DNA of 64,000 nt, from positions 889,001-953,000 of the forward strand of contig NZ_JAAMNH020000001.1 of NCBI RefSeq assembly GCF_011065935.2, given 5' to 3'. Below the pieces are notes generated by a model, which was given only the letters and a program-made list of their open reading frames with translations, searched no databases and was not told the origin of the DNA. Positions 7,113 through 16,339 of this stretch are shown here, piece by piece (within the stretch, counting starts at the first letter, position 1; each line of letters begins with the position of its first letter). The DNA comes from Clostridium estertheticum. Lineage in GTDB: Bacteria > Bacillota > Clostridia > Clostridiales > Clostridiaceae. The position numbers and the translations under genes are program-made.

Positions 7113-9497
7113 TTACACTACCTTGTTGCTCTTAAAAATTTTCCTATAAATTAAAGTTCCAAATCCAATTGATAAGGCAATAAACGTTCCTATGGATGCA
7201 ACTACATTACCAACAAATAATGAAGAAAGTGAATCTATTAGTGAATTGTCATTAACAAGATAGGTCCAAGTAGAAGAAGGTGGCTTTATCCGCTCTTTTA
7301 AGCTAATGAGTCCCTGCTCTGATATATCTAACGTTTCAAAATCTTGTAAGATTCTCTTTTGTATCTCTTGCTGTAGAACTTGAAATACGCTGGCTGCTTC
7401 AATTTGAAATTCTTGCAACGGGTTTTTACGACTTAGTATGCTTAACTTTACTCCATCTTGAAGATATGCTACATGAGCAAGATAATCAGCCCAAACTTCA
7501 TTAATATTATATAGTGCAACTTGTTTTTCAAGTTCATTTACAGTGTCCTCACTAAAGAAGTTAACTAATTTTGTAAATAACTGTGGATGCTCTAGGCTTA
7601 ATATATTAAAAGGTAAACTATCATATACTACTTCCATCCTCCTTTGGTGAACAACAATTCGCTGATTTTCTATGAAAGAGGAATACTGCCATAATGCTCT
7701 CCGTAAATCTGAATCCTGGCCCTGTATAACTCTCTGCACATGTTCTATTTTACTTGCTATTCTGGGACTCGTCAAAGGTTCCTCTTGCATCTTTGGTCTA
7801 ATTGACGCGGGTATTAATTTATCGATACCATATCTTTTAATGAGGTCATCTTCAAGGCTTATAAAAAATTTTGACATGCCAACATCACCCTGACGACCAG
7901 TTCTTCCTTTAAGTTGCTTATCAATGCGTTTACTCTCGTGCCTATTAGTACCTATAACGTATAATCCTCCAAGGGAAACAATCCTATCTCTATTAGCTCC
8001 ATCTTGGCCCCCGAGTTTTATATCAGCACCTCTACCAGCCATATTAGTTGAAACGGTAACTGCATAAAGAGTACCTGCTTGTTCAATAACATGGGCTTCA
8101 AGTTCATCATTTTTTGCGTTTAAAATTTTATATTTAACGCCTACCTTATTTAATTCCTCAGCCAAATATTCTGACTCTGCTACACTACAGGTGCCGACTA
8201 AAATAGGCTGTCCTGTGTCATGTACTCTTTTGATTTCTGAGCTCACAGCCTTGTATTTGGCTTTTTTGTGTGTGAATATTACGTCTGGATAATCTATTCG
8301 CTTGCAAGGAATATGTGGTGGAATTACTAGCACATCCATATCATAAAGCTCGGTAATTTCATTCAAGGAGTCCATTGCTGTACCAGTCATCCCAGCAATT
8401 TTTTTATAAAGCAAAATGAAATTCTGCAAAGTTATCTGATTCACAATACGTCCTTTTGATTGGATGCTAATACACTCCTTAGCTTCAAGGGCTGCTTGAA
8501 TTCCGTCAGGCCAACGTCTATTTTCAGCGGTGCGTCCGGTAAACTTATCTACCATTTCAATTTTACCATCTCTAACAATGTAGTCTATGTCTTTCGTAAG
8601 TAAGGCAATTACATGAAGAATATTATGTACCTCACTAAGTAATTTAAAGTTTTCTTTTGCATATAAATTTTCACAGCAAAGCATATTTTCTACTCGTATT
8701 AGTCCTGTTTGTGTCAAAAACACATTACTTTTAACTTCATCCTTGTCATAGTCTACTTCAGGTTCCAGTCCTCTTATAACTTCCATTGTTTTTAAAAGTG
8801 TATCATCTTCGGGGTCGCCTCCTGTCGCAATAACTAATGGTATCCTGGCTTCATCAATTATTATGGAATCTGCCTCGTCTACTATGGCAAAATTAAATGG
8901 ACGTAGCATAATTTCACTTTTTTTATAAGAAAGTGAATCCATTAAATAATCAAATCCAGCTACCTTCGCAGTTACATATGTAATATCGCAATCATAAGCC
9001 CTTTGCTTTTCATGCCTTTCCATAGTTTCCTGTACAAAACTCACAGTTAATCCAAGCATTTCATATACAGGACCCATCCAAGTTGCATCCCTACGAGCTA
9101 AATAATCATTAAAAGTAAGTATATGGCACCCACGACCTGTAATTGCATTTAAAAATGCAGGGAACACAGCGGCTAAAGTTTTGCCTTCCCCGGTCTGCAT
9201 CTCTATTAATCTTCCCTTATGCATAGCTATTCCAGCAATCAGTTGTTCATCGTATGGAGTGAGCCCTAGTACTCTTTTAACCGCCTGTTTCGCAAGTGCA
9301 AAGGCTTCTATAATTATATCATCCATAGATTTCTCTTCTAAAATCTTACTCCTGAGCTCATGTGATTTATCTAGAATACCTTTATTATCCAATGAATCAA
9401 ATTTAAGACGATTTATTTGTTCTACTATTTTTTTGTATCTACAGTATTCTGACTTATTTACTAAATCATGAAATTTTTTTCTAATACTAATAGACAT
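7113..9497 (-). CDS. SecA-family preprotein translocase ATPase with C-terminal membrane segment (SecA2-like)
   Basis: About 794 residues from the ATG at 9497, preceded by GGTGATT; an in-frame GTG lies 12 bases upstream. Walker A is QTGEGKT (about 101-107), the DEAD box is DEADSIIIDEAR (about 207 on), and the helicase C motif STNMAGRGADIKLGG is present. It is shorter than housekeeping SecA and has no C-terminal CxC...CH zinc-binding tail. Instead the last ~30 residues form a hydrophobic helix (VVASIGTFIALSIGFGTLIY) followed by basic residues, like a tail anchor. No SecY2 or obvious substrate gene lies nearby. An accessory export role is inferred. Confidence 0.88.
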   Translation of the reverse strand: MSISIRKKFHDLVNKSEYCRYKKIVEQINRLKFDSLDNKGILDKSHELRSKILEEKSMDDIIIEAFALAKQAVKRVLGLTPYDEQLIAGIAMHKGRLIEMQTGEGKTLAAVFPAFLNAITGRGCHILTFNDYLARRDATWMGPVYEMLGLTVSFVQETMERHEKQRAYDCDITYVTAKVAGFDYLMDSLSYKKSEIMLRPFNFAIVDEADSIIIDEARIPLVIATGGDPEDDTLLKTMEVIRGLEPEVDYDKDEVKSNVFLTQTGLIRVENMLCCENLYAKENFKLLSEVHNILHVIALLTKDIDYIVRDGKIEMVDKFTGRTAENRRWPDGIQAALEAKECISIQSKGRIVNQITLQNFILLYKKIAGMTGTAMDSLNEITELYDMDVLVIPPHIPCKRIDYPDVIFTHKKAKYKAVSSEIKRVHDTGQPILVGTCSVAESEYLAEELNKVGVKYKILNAKNDELEAHVIEQAGTLYAVTVSTNMAGRGADIKLGGQDGANRDRIVSLGGLYVIGTNRHESKRIDKQLKGRTGRQGDVGMSKFFISLEDDLIKRYGIDKLIPASIRPKMQEEPLTSPRIASKIEHVQRVIQGQDSDLRRALWQYSSFIENQRIVVHQRRMEVVYDSLPFNILSLEHPQLFTKLVNFFSEDTVNELEKQVALYNINEVWADYLAHVAYLQDGVKLSILSRKNPLQEFQIEAASVFQVLQQEIQKRILQDFETLDISEQGLISLKERIKPPSSTWTYLVNDNSLIDSLSSLFVGNVVASIGTFIALSIGFGTLIYRKIFKSNKVV

Positions 9498-9531
9498 ATT
9501 AATCACCACTCTTTCAGTATAAATAATTTAA

Positions 9532-9745
9532 TTAATTATCTTCTTTATTTTCTAATTTGTTTAGAATAACATCTATCTTTTCGCCATCTCTTTATTTCTA
9601 TTAACAAAACTTATAAAGCCTTGTATTGCTTTATATACCACTACTATGGGGATTCAATCTTCCCCATCTTTCTGAAATTAGCTTTTAAATTAAGGTCATT
9701 AACTGTAATTTCCACAAATGTATCTATAATCCTTCTAAACTCTGA
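9532..9745 (-). pseudogene. Decayed fragment of an unidentified gene upstream of the SecA paralogue
   Basis: On the minus strand several short protein-like stretches (FVEITVNDLNLKANF; IQGFISFVNRNKEM; KIDVILNKLENKEDN, stop at 9532-9534) are separated by stops and frameshifts. They read in the same direction as the SecA paralogue, which begins about 35 bases later. I do not recognise the family. Confidence 0.35.
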
Positions 9746-9810
9746 TTATTTATAAAAAATGGACGTATTTCCCCCCTCCCCTAAATAAACACTTTATGCT
9801 ATTCTGTTAT

Positions 9811-10186
9811 TTATCCTGGTGGAGAATAGTTTTGGCGATTTAACTTGTCTTTTGTCAGCATTTTGCCCTTACCACAACAAGTACAAATATTTATATCTAT
9901 TCCTGTCAGCTTAAGAAGAAGCTCTGATGCATTTAATTTAACCTCTGAGTCTTGTTTTTTACTTTGCACTGCACCAGTTAGGACAGTGCCTATTCCTGCA
10001 AGAATTATAAGAAACCCTCGTATGACCACATTCATCTATATGACCTCCAAGCTCCGCTGTTCTCCAAGCTTCAATAGAAATCATAGTTTTTTGAATATGT
10101 AGCGGCAACTTATGATTTCTCCTATATTCACCACCATATTGATTAAATATATCTTGAATCTCAATCAGCTTGTTTATCTTTTTCAT
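9811..10186 (-). pseudogene. IS91-type transposase remnant
   Basis: The N-terminal zinc-binding domain of IS91-like transposases is visible (HIQKTMISIEAWRTAELGGH, then CGHTRVSYNSCRNRHCPNW). After a frame change it is joined to the family's C-terminal part (LTGIDINICTCCGKGKM). The whole central catalytic region is missing, so this is an internal-deletion relic. It lies between the SecA paralogue and the murein/peptide locus. Confidence 0.75.
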
Positions 10187-10353
10187 CTAAAAGTATATCA
10201 AATGGACTCTTTATATTAAATGTTCCATTAATATGAAAAAGTAAGAAATTAATGAAAAAGAAATTTTAGTGATATAATAAAAGCATATTTTATGGGCGTA
10301 GATGTAAAACATTATAAATAGTAGATTAATAGTATATTATTAGGGGGGAGTTC

Positions 10354-10728
10354 ATGTATAGTAAGTTTTTTGATTGTGATCGACAAGAAATAATGCGAGA
10401 TTATTTTTTGAACACCCTCAGTAATCTTGGACAAATAGAAAAATACAACATTACCAATGCAATTTTTAACGATGCAAGAGGTCAACTTGCAGACGCTCTA
10501 TTAAGGTTATTGTATACAGCGGAGCCAGATAGTGAAGGACTTGTTACGTTAAATAGGGTATACACCCATGAGGAATTAGCAAATAACATAGGCTGTTCAA
10601 GAATAACAATTACGAGATGTTTAAATGAATTCTTGAAAGATGGAGTTATCTGTTATGATGCTAAAAAAATTATAATTAATAAACCAGAAGTGTTAAAGAC
10701 ACATATTGATCTTGTTGTGGAAGAGTGA
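10354..10728 (+). CDS. Crp/Fnr-type HTH regulator lacking the sensor domain
   Basis: The 124-residue product has the C-terminal winged-helix of Crp/Fnr proteins (YTHEELANNIGCSRITITRCLNEFLKDGVI, quoted in part; about 68-97) but no cyclic-nucleotide-type beta-barrel in front. A GGGGGGAG ribosome site at the ATG shows this is a plausible start rather than a mid-gene fragment. It precedes the serine hydrolase by 57 bases and may regulate the peptide locus. It could be a short native regulator or the remnant of a full-length one. Confidence 0.7.
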   Translation: MYSKFFDCDRQEIMRDYFLNTLSNLGQIEKYNITNAIFNDARGQLADALLRLLYTAEPDSEGLVTLNRVYTHEELANNIGCSRITITRCLNEFLKDGVICYDAKKIIINKPEVLKTHIDLVVEE

Positions 10729-10785
10729 AGGCAGAAGCAGATGTAGAATTAAATATAATATATTTAAGCTGATGGAGGGGATACA

Positions 10786-11595
10786 GTGTTAAAAAATATA
10801 ATTTTAGACTTTATGAAAGATAAAAATTTAAAATATTCTATTCTTATTAAGGATTTAAATTCTGATAAAAGCTGTTGCATAAATGAAGAGGAGGTAGTAC
10901 CTTCAGCCTCCATAATAAAATTATTTATTATGGCAAAGACTTTTCAACTTGTGAGCAATGGAGAACTGAATTTAAGTGATAGAATTTCTATTAATAAGGA
11001 GGAGAGGGTACCGTACAGTATCATATATGTTCTTGATGATAGAAATACTTATACCATTAGGGATCTTATTACATTAATGATAATACAAAGTGACAATACT
11101 GCAACCAATCAACTCATACATATGCTAGGAATAGAAAATATAAATAAATTCATTGGTGAACTAGGATTTAAGAACACCATTTTAAAAAGAAAAATGATGG
11201 ATTTTGATGCTAGGGTATTAGGAATGGACAATTATACTACGGCACATGATGTGGCCAAACTTTTAGAACTTATGGACAAGGGACAGCTAATTAGTAAAAC
11301 TTACAGTGACATGATGATTAAGATAACGCAAATGCAACTGGACAATTCTATGATGAGAATTAACCTTGATGAGGAGCTTATTGTAGCACACAAAACCGGA
11401 GATCTACCTAATATAAAACACGATGTAGGAATAGTATACGCGAGGCATAAGCATTATATTTTTAATATGCTGACATGGGATGCCACTTGTGATAATTATG
11501 CAAGAGATATAATAGGAAAAGTTTCTAAAATTTCTTATGAATATTTAATTTTGGGAAGTGAACAAAATGAAGATTGTAACAGGAATTGTTTGTAA
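10786..11595 (+). CDS. Class A beta-lactamase-related serine hydrolase
   Basis: A GTG start follows GGAGGGG. The 269-residue protein has the penicilloyl-serine transferase motifs: SxxK as S42-IIK45, SDN at 102-104 and KTG at 203-205. There is no signal peptide, and no clear ExxxN omega-loop glutamate is seen in the region after MDFDARVLG. A cytoplasmic or non-classically exported peptidase/esterase is therefore more likely than a true beta-lactamase. Its stop overlaps the next start as TAATG, which indicates translational coupling with the VanX-like gene. Confidence 0.82.
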   Translation: MLKNIILDFMKDKNLKYSILIKDLNSDKSCCINEEEVVPSASIIKLFIMAKTFQLVSNGELNLSDRISINKEERVPYSIIYVLDDRNTYTIRDLITLMIIQSDNTATNQLIHMLGIENINKFIGELGFKNTILKRKMMDFDARVLGMDNYTTAHDVAKLLELMDKGQLISKTYSDMMIKITQMQLDNSMMRINLDEELIVAHKTGDLPNIKHDVGIVYARHKHYIFNMLTWDATCDNYARDIIGKVSKISYEYLILGSEQNEDCNRNCL

Positions 11596-12173
11596 TGACT
11601 ATTAAACATATTAGGGAGGTAAGAGGCCTAGTTAATGTATCTGATATGGATAATAGCTTTATATTTGATTTGAAGTATGCAACAAAGGATAATTTTACTA
11701 AAACAGTAATATATCCAGTAAATGTATGTGTTCTCCAGAAAGAAACAGCCATAAAATTAATAAATGCCAAAGAGGAATTTAAAAAGCTAGGATATAGAAT
11801 AAAGATATGGGACGCCTACAGACCAATGTATGTGCAAAAAATATTTTGGGGCATTGTTGGCGATGAAAGATTTGTTGCAAATCCTAATAAGAAGGGGTCA
11901 AGACATAGTTGTGGTACTGCAGTAGATATAACACTTGTTGATGAATATGACAGAGAACTTAAAATGCCTTCGGATTTTGATGATTTTTCTGAAAAATCTT
12001 GCAGAAACTATAAAGGTATGAATGAAGAAGAAAGAAAAAATATTAATTTTCTAACAGATGTTATGAAGCGTCATGGTTTTATTACAATAGATACTGAATG
12101 GTGGCATTTTGATGACAGTAACTACAGTAAATATGAAATTATTGATGTAAAGCTTGAATACTTTATCCTATAG
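11595..12173 (+). CDS. D-alanyl-D-alanine dipeptidase (VanX-like, M15 family)
   Basis: The ATG at 11595 overlaps the hydrolase stop; a TTG 9 bases upstream is less likely. The 192-residue protein has the VanX zinc/catalytic set: R76 in DAYRP, H104 and D111 in SRHSCGTAVD, then E168 and H171 in EWWHF. No signal peptide is seen, so it probably acts in the cytoplasm on D-Ala-D-Ala. With the Opp importer downstream it fits recycling of murein peptides rather than vancomycin resistance; no VanH or ligase gene is nearby. Confidence 0.85.
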   Translation: MTIKHIREVRGLVNVSDMDNSFIFDLKYATKDNFTKTVIYPVNVCVLQKETAIKLINAKEEFKKLGYRIKIWDAYRPMYVQKIFWGIVGDERFVANPNKKGSRHSCGTAVDITLVDEYDRELKMPSDFDDFSEKSCRNYKGMNEEERKNINFLTDVMKRHGFITIDTEWWHFDDSNYSKYEIIDVKLEYFIL

Positions 12174-12278
12174 TAAGCATCTAAAATGATTTGCAGATTC
12201 TATTTTTTTTCTTATAGTTTTATATTTAGAATTTAACAAAAATTGAATGATTATTTAAGGAAATTATCAATTTTGAAA

Positions 12279-12315
12279 AAGCAACATTGATTTAAATTTA
12301 AATATTGCTTATAAT
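12279..12315 (+). promoter_or_regulatory. Inverted repeat abutting a -10 box upstream of oppA
   Basis: AAGCAA (12279-12284) and TTGCTT (12305-12310) enclose a TTTAAATTTAAA core. TATAAT (12310-12315) follows directly, so the palindrome occupies the -35 region and is a candidate operator. Confidence 0.45.
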
Positions 12316-12427
12316 GTTATAAAGAGTATTATTTGTAATTAAAGACAAATATAATTTATAATTACAAAATTATAATTCTAAAGATTCAAATTTGTATCCT
12401 ATTTAAAACAAATAAAGGGGGAACAAA

Positions 12428-14281
12428 ATGAAAAAAGCTATTTCCTTAGTGCTTACTGCTATGTTAAGTATTTCAATCCTTTCAGGATGCACAAAAGCAG
12501 ATCCAACCACAAGCGATTCAAAGGTTAAGCAAGAGTATTCTACTGTATACTCTGGGGAACTTACTACGCTAAATTATTTAGTTACGGCTAGCGAAAATGA
12601 GTTTGCAGCAGCAGCAAATTTAGTAGATTGTTTAGTAGATTATGATAAATATGGTGTAGTTAAACCTTCTTTAGCAAAAGACTGGAGTGTCTCTAGTGAT
12701 GGATTAGTTTGGACATTTAATTTGCGTGAAGGGGTTAAATGGGTAACTAATGATGGAAAAGAATATGCGCAGGTAGAGGCTCAAGATTTTGTAGATGCTA
12801 TGAAATATGTACTTGATAAAAAGAATAACTCAGAAACATCCAATATAGCTTACAGTGTTCTAAAAAATGGAGAAAAATTTTATAAAGGTGAAATAACTGA
12901 TTTTTCGCAGGTAGGTATTAAGGCGAAGAGTAAATATCAATTAGAGTATACATTAGGGGCAGTTACTCCTTATTTTTTATCAATGCTTACTTATGTTTGT
13001 TTCATGCCCGTTAATGGCAAGTTCTTAAGTGAAACTGGAGCTAAGTTTGGTACAGATAATAAGAATTTACTATATAATGGTGCTTATCTTTTGCAAACAT
13101 TTGAACCACAAAATTCTAGAGTGCTTATTGCAAATGATAATTACTGGGATAAGGCAAATGTATTTATTAAAAAGTTAACTTATAGCTATAACAAAGAAGC
13201 AGCTACACTATCCCCAGAATTATTTACAAGAGGACAAATTACTGACGCTACAATTCCTACAGCATCCATTGATGAATGGATGAAGGATACTACTAAGAAA
13301 GAAACGGTACGACCTCTTGCAACTACTTTTTATTCCTATTTTTATGCTCTCAATTTTGATCCCAAATTTGATGCTAAATATGAGCCTGGAAATTGGAAAT
13401 TGGCTGTTAATAATTTAAACTTCCGTAAGTCACTATTTAGTGCCTTAGATAAAAAGGCAGCCATGATGACTGCAGAGCCTTATGAACCAGAAAGAAGATT
13501 AAGTAATACCATTACACCAAAAAATTTCATTGATATAAAAGGTGTAGATTATACACAGATAGGTTCACTGGCGAAGACATCCTCCCAAAGTAACTTTGAT
13601 AGTGCTAAGGCAAAGGACTTTAAAACTAAAGCAATGGAAGAACTAAAGGGAAAAGTTACTTTCCCAGTAAAGATAGTTATGCCTTATAGCACTGCTTCTT
13701 CTGACTGGACTAATCGAGCACAGGTAATAGAACAGCAAATGGAAAACCTACTTGGAAAAGATTACATTGATATAATTATATTACCATATCCACCTACAGG
13801 GTTCTTAAATGCTACAAGACGTGCTGGTAATTATTCCTTTATGGAATGTAACTGGGGACCAGATTATGCGGATCCACAAACTTATACAGATCCATTCTCA
13901 ACAGAAGGTAACTATAACAAGATAAATTTAGCTACTGAGTATAAAGAGGCTAATGGCAAGGGTAAATATGAGAACATGGTAAATGCTGCCAAGGCAGAAG
14001 TGCAGGATACTGAGAAACGTTATAAGTTATTTGCAGAGGCAGAACAGTTTTTAATTGATGAAGCTTTTGTTATACCTTATAGTTTAGGCGGTGGAGGTTT
14101 TATAGCTTCGAAATTAGAACCATTTACAGCTCCGTATTCACCATTTGGAGTTTCTGCAAATAAATTTAAAGGTCAAAAAATCATGGATAAAGCAATGAAT
14201 ACAGAGACATATAAAAAGGGTTTTGAAGCTTGGCAAGTAGAACGTGCTGCAGCACTTAAGGTAGCTTCAACTGTAAAATAA
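12428..14281 (+). CDS. oppA: Peptide ABC transporter substrate-binding lipoprotein (OppA type)
   Basis: A 617-residue SBP family 5 protein. The lipoprotein signal ends in LSGC (Cys21). The family signature region around LVDCLVDYDKYG and LAKDWSVSSDGLVWTFNLREG is clear. It heads a complete importer (B, C, D, F) and has a GGGG ribosome site. The neighbourhood of a D-Ala-D-Ala dipeptidase and an LD-carboxypeptidase stub suggests cell-wall peptides as ligands, but this is inferred. Confidence 0.9.
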   Translation: MKKAISLVLTAMLSISILSGCTKADPTTSDSKVKQEYSTVYSGELTTLNYLVTASENEFAAAANLVDCLVDYDKYGVVKPSLAKDWSVSSDGLVWTFNLREGVKWVTNDGKEYAQVEAQDFVDAMKYVLDKKNNSETSNIAYSVLKNGEKFYKGEITDFSQVGIKAKSKYQLEYTLGAVTPYFLSMLTYVCFMPVNGKFLSETGAKFGTDNKNLLYNGAYLLQTFEPQNSRVLIANDNYWDKANVFIKKLTYSYNKEAATLSPELFTRGQITDATIPTASIDEWMKDTTKKETVRPLATTFYSYFYALNFDPKFDAKYEPGNWKLAVNNLNFRKSLFSALDKKAAMMTAEPYEPERRLSNTITPKNFIDIKGVDYTQIGSLAKTSSQSNFDSAKAKDFKTKAMEELKGKVTFPVKIVMPYSTASSDWTNRAQVIEQQMENLLGKDYIDIIILPYPPTGFLNATRRAGNYSFMECNWGPDYADPQTYTDPFSTEGNYNKINLATEYKEANGKGKYENMVNAAKAEVQDTEKRYKLFAEAEQFLIDEAFVIPYSLGGGGFIASKLEPFTAPYSPFGVSANKFKGQKIMDKAMNTETYKKGFEAWQVERAAALKVASTVK

Positions 14282-14290
14282 TAAAAAATA

Positions 14291-14328
14291 TTAGCAAGGA
14301 TGGTTATTTTAACATTCTTGCTAATTGC
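14291..14328 (+). terminator. Intercistronic stem-loop between oppA and oppB
   Basis: TTAGCAAG (14291-14298) pairs with CTTGCTAA (14317-14324), and a T-rich stretch follows. Partial termination or mRNA protection here would let the binding protein be made in excess of the membrane components, as is common in such operons. Confidence 0.6.
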
Positions 14329-14374
14329 TTATTTCTAACGATATGTTAAAAGGATAAATTGGAGGTGCTAGCAG

Positions 14375-15319
14375 TTGTTAAAGTATTCATTAAAAAGATT
14401 AGGAAAATCTATAATTACACTTTTTATTGTAATCTCAATTGTGTTTTTATTCATGCGTTTGATGCCGGAAGAGGGATATTTTGGACAAGGCTATGAAAAA
14501 TTGGACTTAATACAAAGAGAAACTATCTTGACCAATTTAGGCTTAAATGATCCATGGTATGTCCAACTTGGACATTTTTATAAGGATTTGCTTAAAGGGG
14601 ATTTAGGCACTTCCATTACATATAGGCCAAAGGTTGCAGTTTCTGAAATTATTAGTTCTAAAATATTATACTCCTTATATTTTGGGCTGGGTGCTTTGGC
14701 AATTGCTCTTGTAGCAGGAATCAGCTCTGGGATATTAATGGCTAGGAATAAAAATAAATTTTGGGACAAGTTAGGTAATGGATATATTGTAATTATAAAT
14801 GCAGTTCCAGCTGCGGTTTATTATATATTTTTGCAGCTATATGTGACGGATATATTTAAATTGCCCATACTATTTGATAAAAGTAACCCCTTAAGCTTTA
14901 TACTTCCGGTTTTATCTATGTCTCTTGGACCCACCGCTAGTTATGCAATGTGGATGAGACGTTATATGGTAGATGAATTAAATAAGGATTACATAAAACT
15001 TGCAAGAGCTAAGGGGCTTAGCAATAGAGTTATAATGACAAAACATGTTTTGAGAAACGCCTTTGTTCCTATGGCTCAGTATCTACCAGCATCTATTTTA
15101 TATACTCTAGTAGGCTCCATATACATTGAATCTCTATATTCAATACCTGGTACTGGTGGGTTACTCGTTGATACTATTCAAAGACAGGATAATCCTATAG
15201 TGCAAGCATTAGTTTTAATATACGCTTCAGTGGGTATTATTAGTCTTTTTCTAGGGGACATGCTTATGGCGGGCTTTGATCCACGTATCAATCTAGAAAA
15301 GCAAGGAGGTACTAGATGA
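14375..15319 (+). CDS. oppB: Peptide ABC transporter permease (OppB type)
   Basis: A TTG start follows GGAGGTG. The 314-residue protein begins with a membrane helix, has an extracytoplasmic loop (GQGYEKLDLIQRETILTNLGL) and the EAA loop in DYIKLARAKGLSNRVIMTKHVLRNA. It overlaps oppC by four bases (ATGA). Confidence 0.9.
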   Translation: MLKYSLKRLGKSIITLFIVISIVFLFMRLMPEEGYFGQGYEKLDLIQRETILTNLGLNDPWYVQLGHFYKDLLKGDLGTSITYRPKVAVSEIISSKILYSLYFGLGALAIALVAGISSGILMARNKNKFWDKLGNGYIVIINAVPAAVYYIFLQLYVTDIFKLPILFDKSNPLSFILPVLSMSLGPTASYAMWMRRYMVDELNKDYIKLARAKGLSNRVIMTKHVLRNAFVPMAQYLPASILYTLVGSIYIESLYSIPGTGGLLVDTIQRQDNPIVQALVLIYASVGIISLFLGDMLMAGFDPRINLEKQGGTR

Positions 15320-16284
15320 GTAATACAAAATTTGATAAAACTTTAGATAACATTGATCCTTCCTTGTTTGATTTTGCTAGCTATGATGCCAGCGAGGCGG
15401 AAAGAACTGGCTATTCTGATTATTCCTATTGGCAATCTACTTTTCATGTATTTCTAAAAAATAAGGTAGCAGCAGCCTTGCTAATTTTAATAACAGGTTT
15501 AGTTGCCTATACAGTGCTACAGCCATATTTGCCGGGTCAGAAATCGCCAACTACGATTTATAACAACGTGGAGACAGGTATTCAACTCAGAAATCATGCT
15601 CCTGATAAAGAGTTTTTGTTTGGTACTAATTCTATAGGACAGGACCTTTGGTCTCGAATATGGAGTGGAACAAGAACTTCACTGCAAATAGGAATGCTAG
15701 TTGGGGTATGGCAAGGAATTATTGGAATTACTGTTGGATGCTTATGGGGTTATGTGCGGAAATTAGATGGAATTATAACAGAGATTTATAATGTATTGGA
15801 TAATATACCTAATACAATTATTATGGTATTACTAGCCTATATTCTGCGTCCTAGTATTTTCACTTTGGTGGTTGCTATGTGTATTACAAATTGGTTAAGT
15901 ATGGCTAGATTTGTACGCAATCAAATAATTATAATTCGCGATAGAGAATATAATTTAGCTTCAAGGTGTCTCGGAACTCCTATAAGTAGAATTATTACTA
16001 AAAACTTACTTCCCTATCTAGTCTCAGTAATTATGCTTCAATTAGCTTTGGCTATTCCAATGGCCATAGGATCTGAAGTGTTTCTAACCTATATAGGCCT
16101 GGGCCTGCCTTTAAACACCCCATCACTTGGCAATCTTATTAACGAAGGCAGAATAATAATGATGGTTCCATCTTTAAGATATCAGTTGATTTTTCCAGCA
16201 GTAGTACTTTCAGTTATCACGATATCCTTCTATGTAATTGGTAATACTTTTGCAGATGCTTCTGATCCTAGAAATCACGTTTAG
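15316..16284 (+). CDS. oppC: Peptide ABC transporter permease (OppC type)
   Basis: The 322-residue permease has an N-terminal cytoplasmic extension before the first membrane helix, as OppC proteins do. The GTNSIGQDLWSRIWSGTRTS motif and the EAA loop (YNLASRCLGTPISRIITKNLLP) are typical. The AGGAGG ribosome site lies inside the end of oppB. Confidence 0.9.
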   Translation: MSNTKFDKTLDNIDPSLFDFASYDASEAERTGYSDYSYWQSTFHVFLKNKVAAALLILITGLVAYTVLQPYLPGQKSPTTIYNNVETGIQLRNHAPDKEFLFGTNSIGQDLWSRIWSGTRTSLQIGMLVGVWQGIIGITVGCLWGYVRKLDGIITEIYNVLDNIPNTIIMVLLAYILRPSIFTLVVAMCITNWLSMARFVRNQIIIIRDREYNLASRCLGTPISRIITKNLLPYLVSVIMLQLALAIPMAIGSEVFLTYIGLGLPLNTPSLGNLINEGRIIMMVPSLRYQLIFPAVVLSVITISFYVIGNTFADASDPRNHV

Positions 16285-16339
16285 GGACATAATTCATGGA
16301 AAATACCATATTCACTATTAAGATATGAGGAGGTTCAAA

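Noticed and set aside
10786..11595. True beta-lactamase
   Set aside because: SxxK, SDN and KTG are present, but there is no signal peptide and no clear omega-loop Glu, so antibiotic hydrolysis cannot be claimed.
11595..12173. Vancomycin-resistance (VanX) function
   Set aside because: The active-site motifs match, but no vanH/vanA ligase or vanRS genes are nearby and the context is peptide import, so a recycling dipeptidase is more likely.
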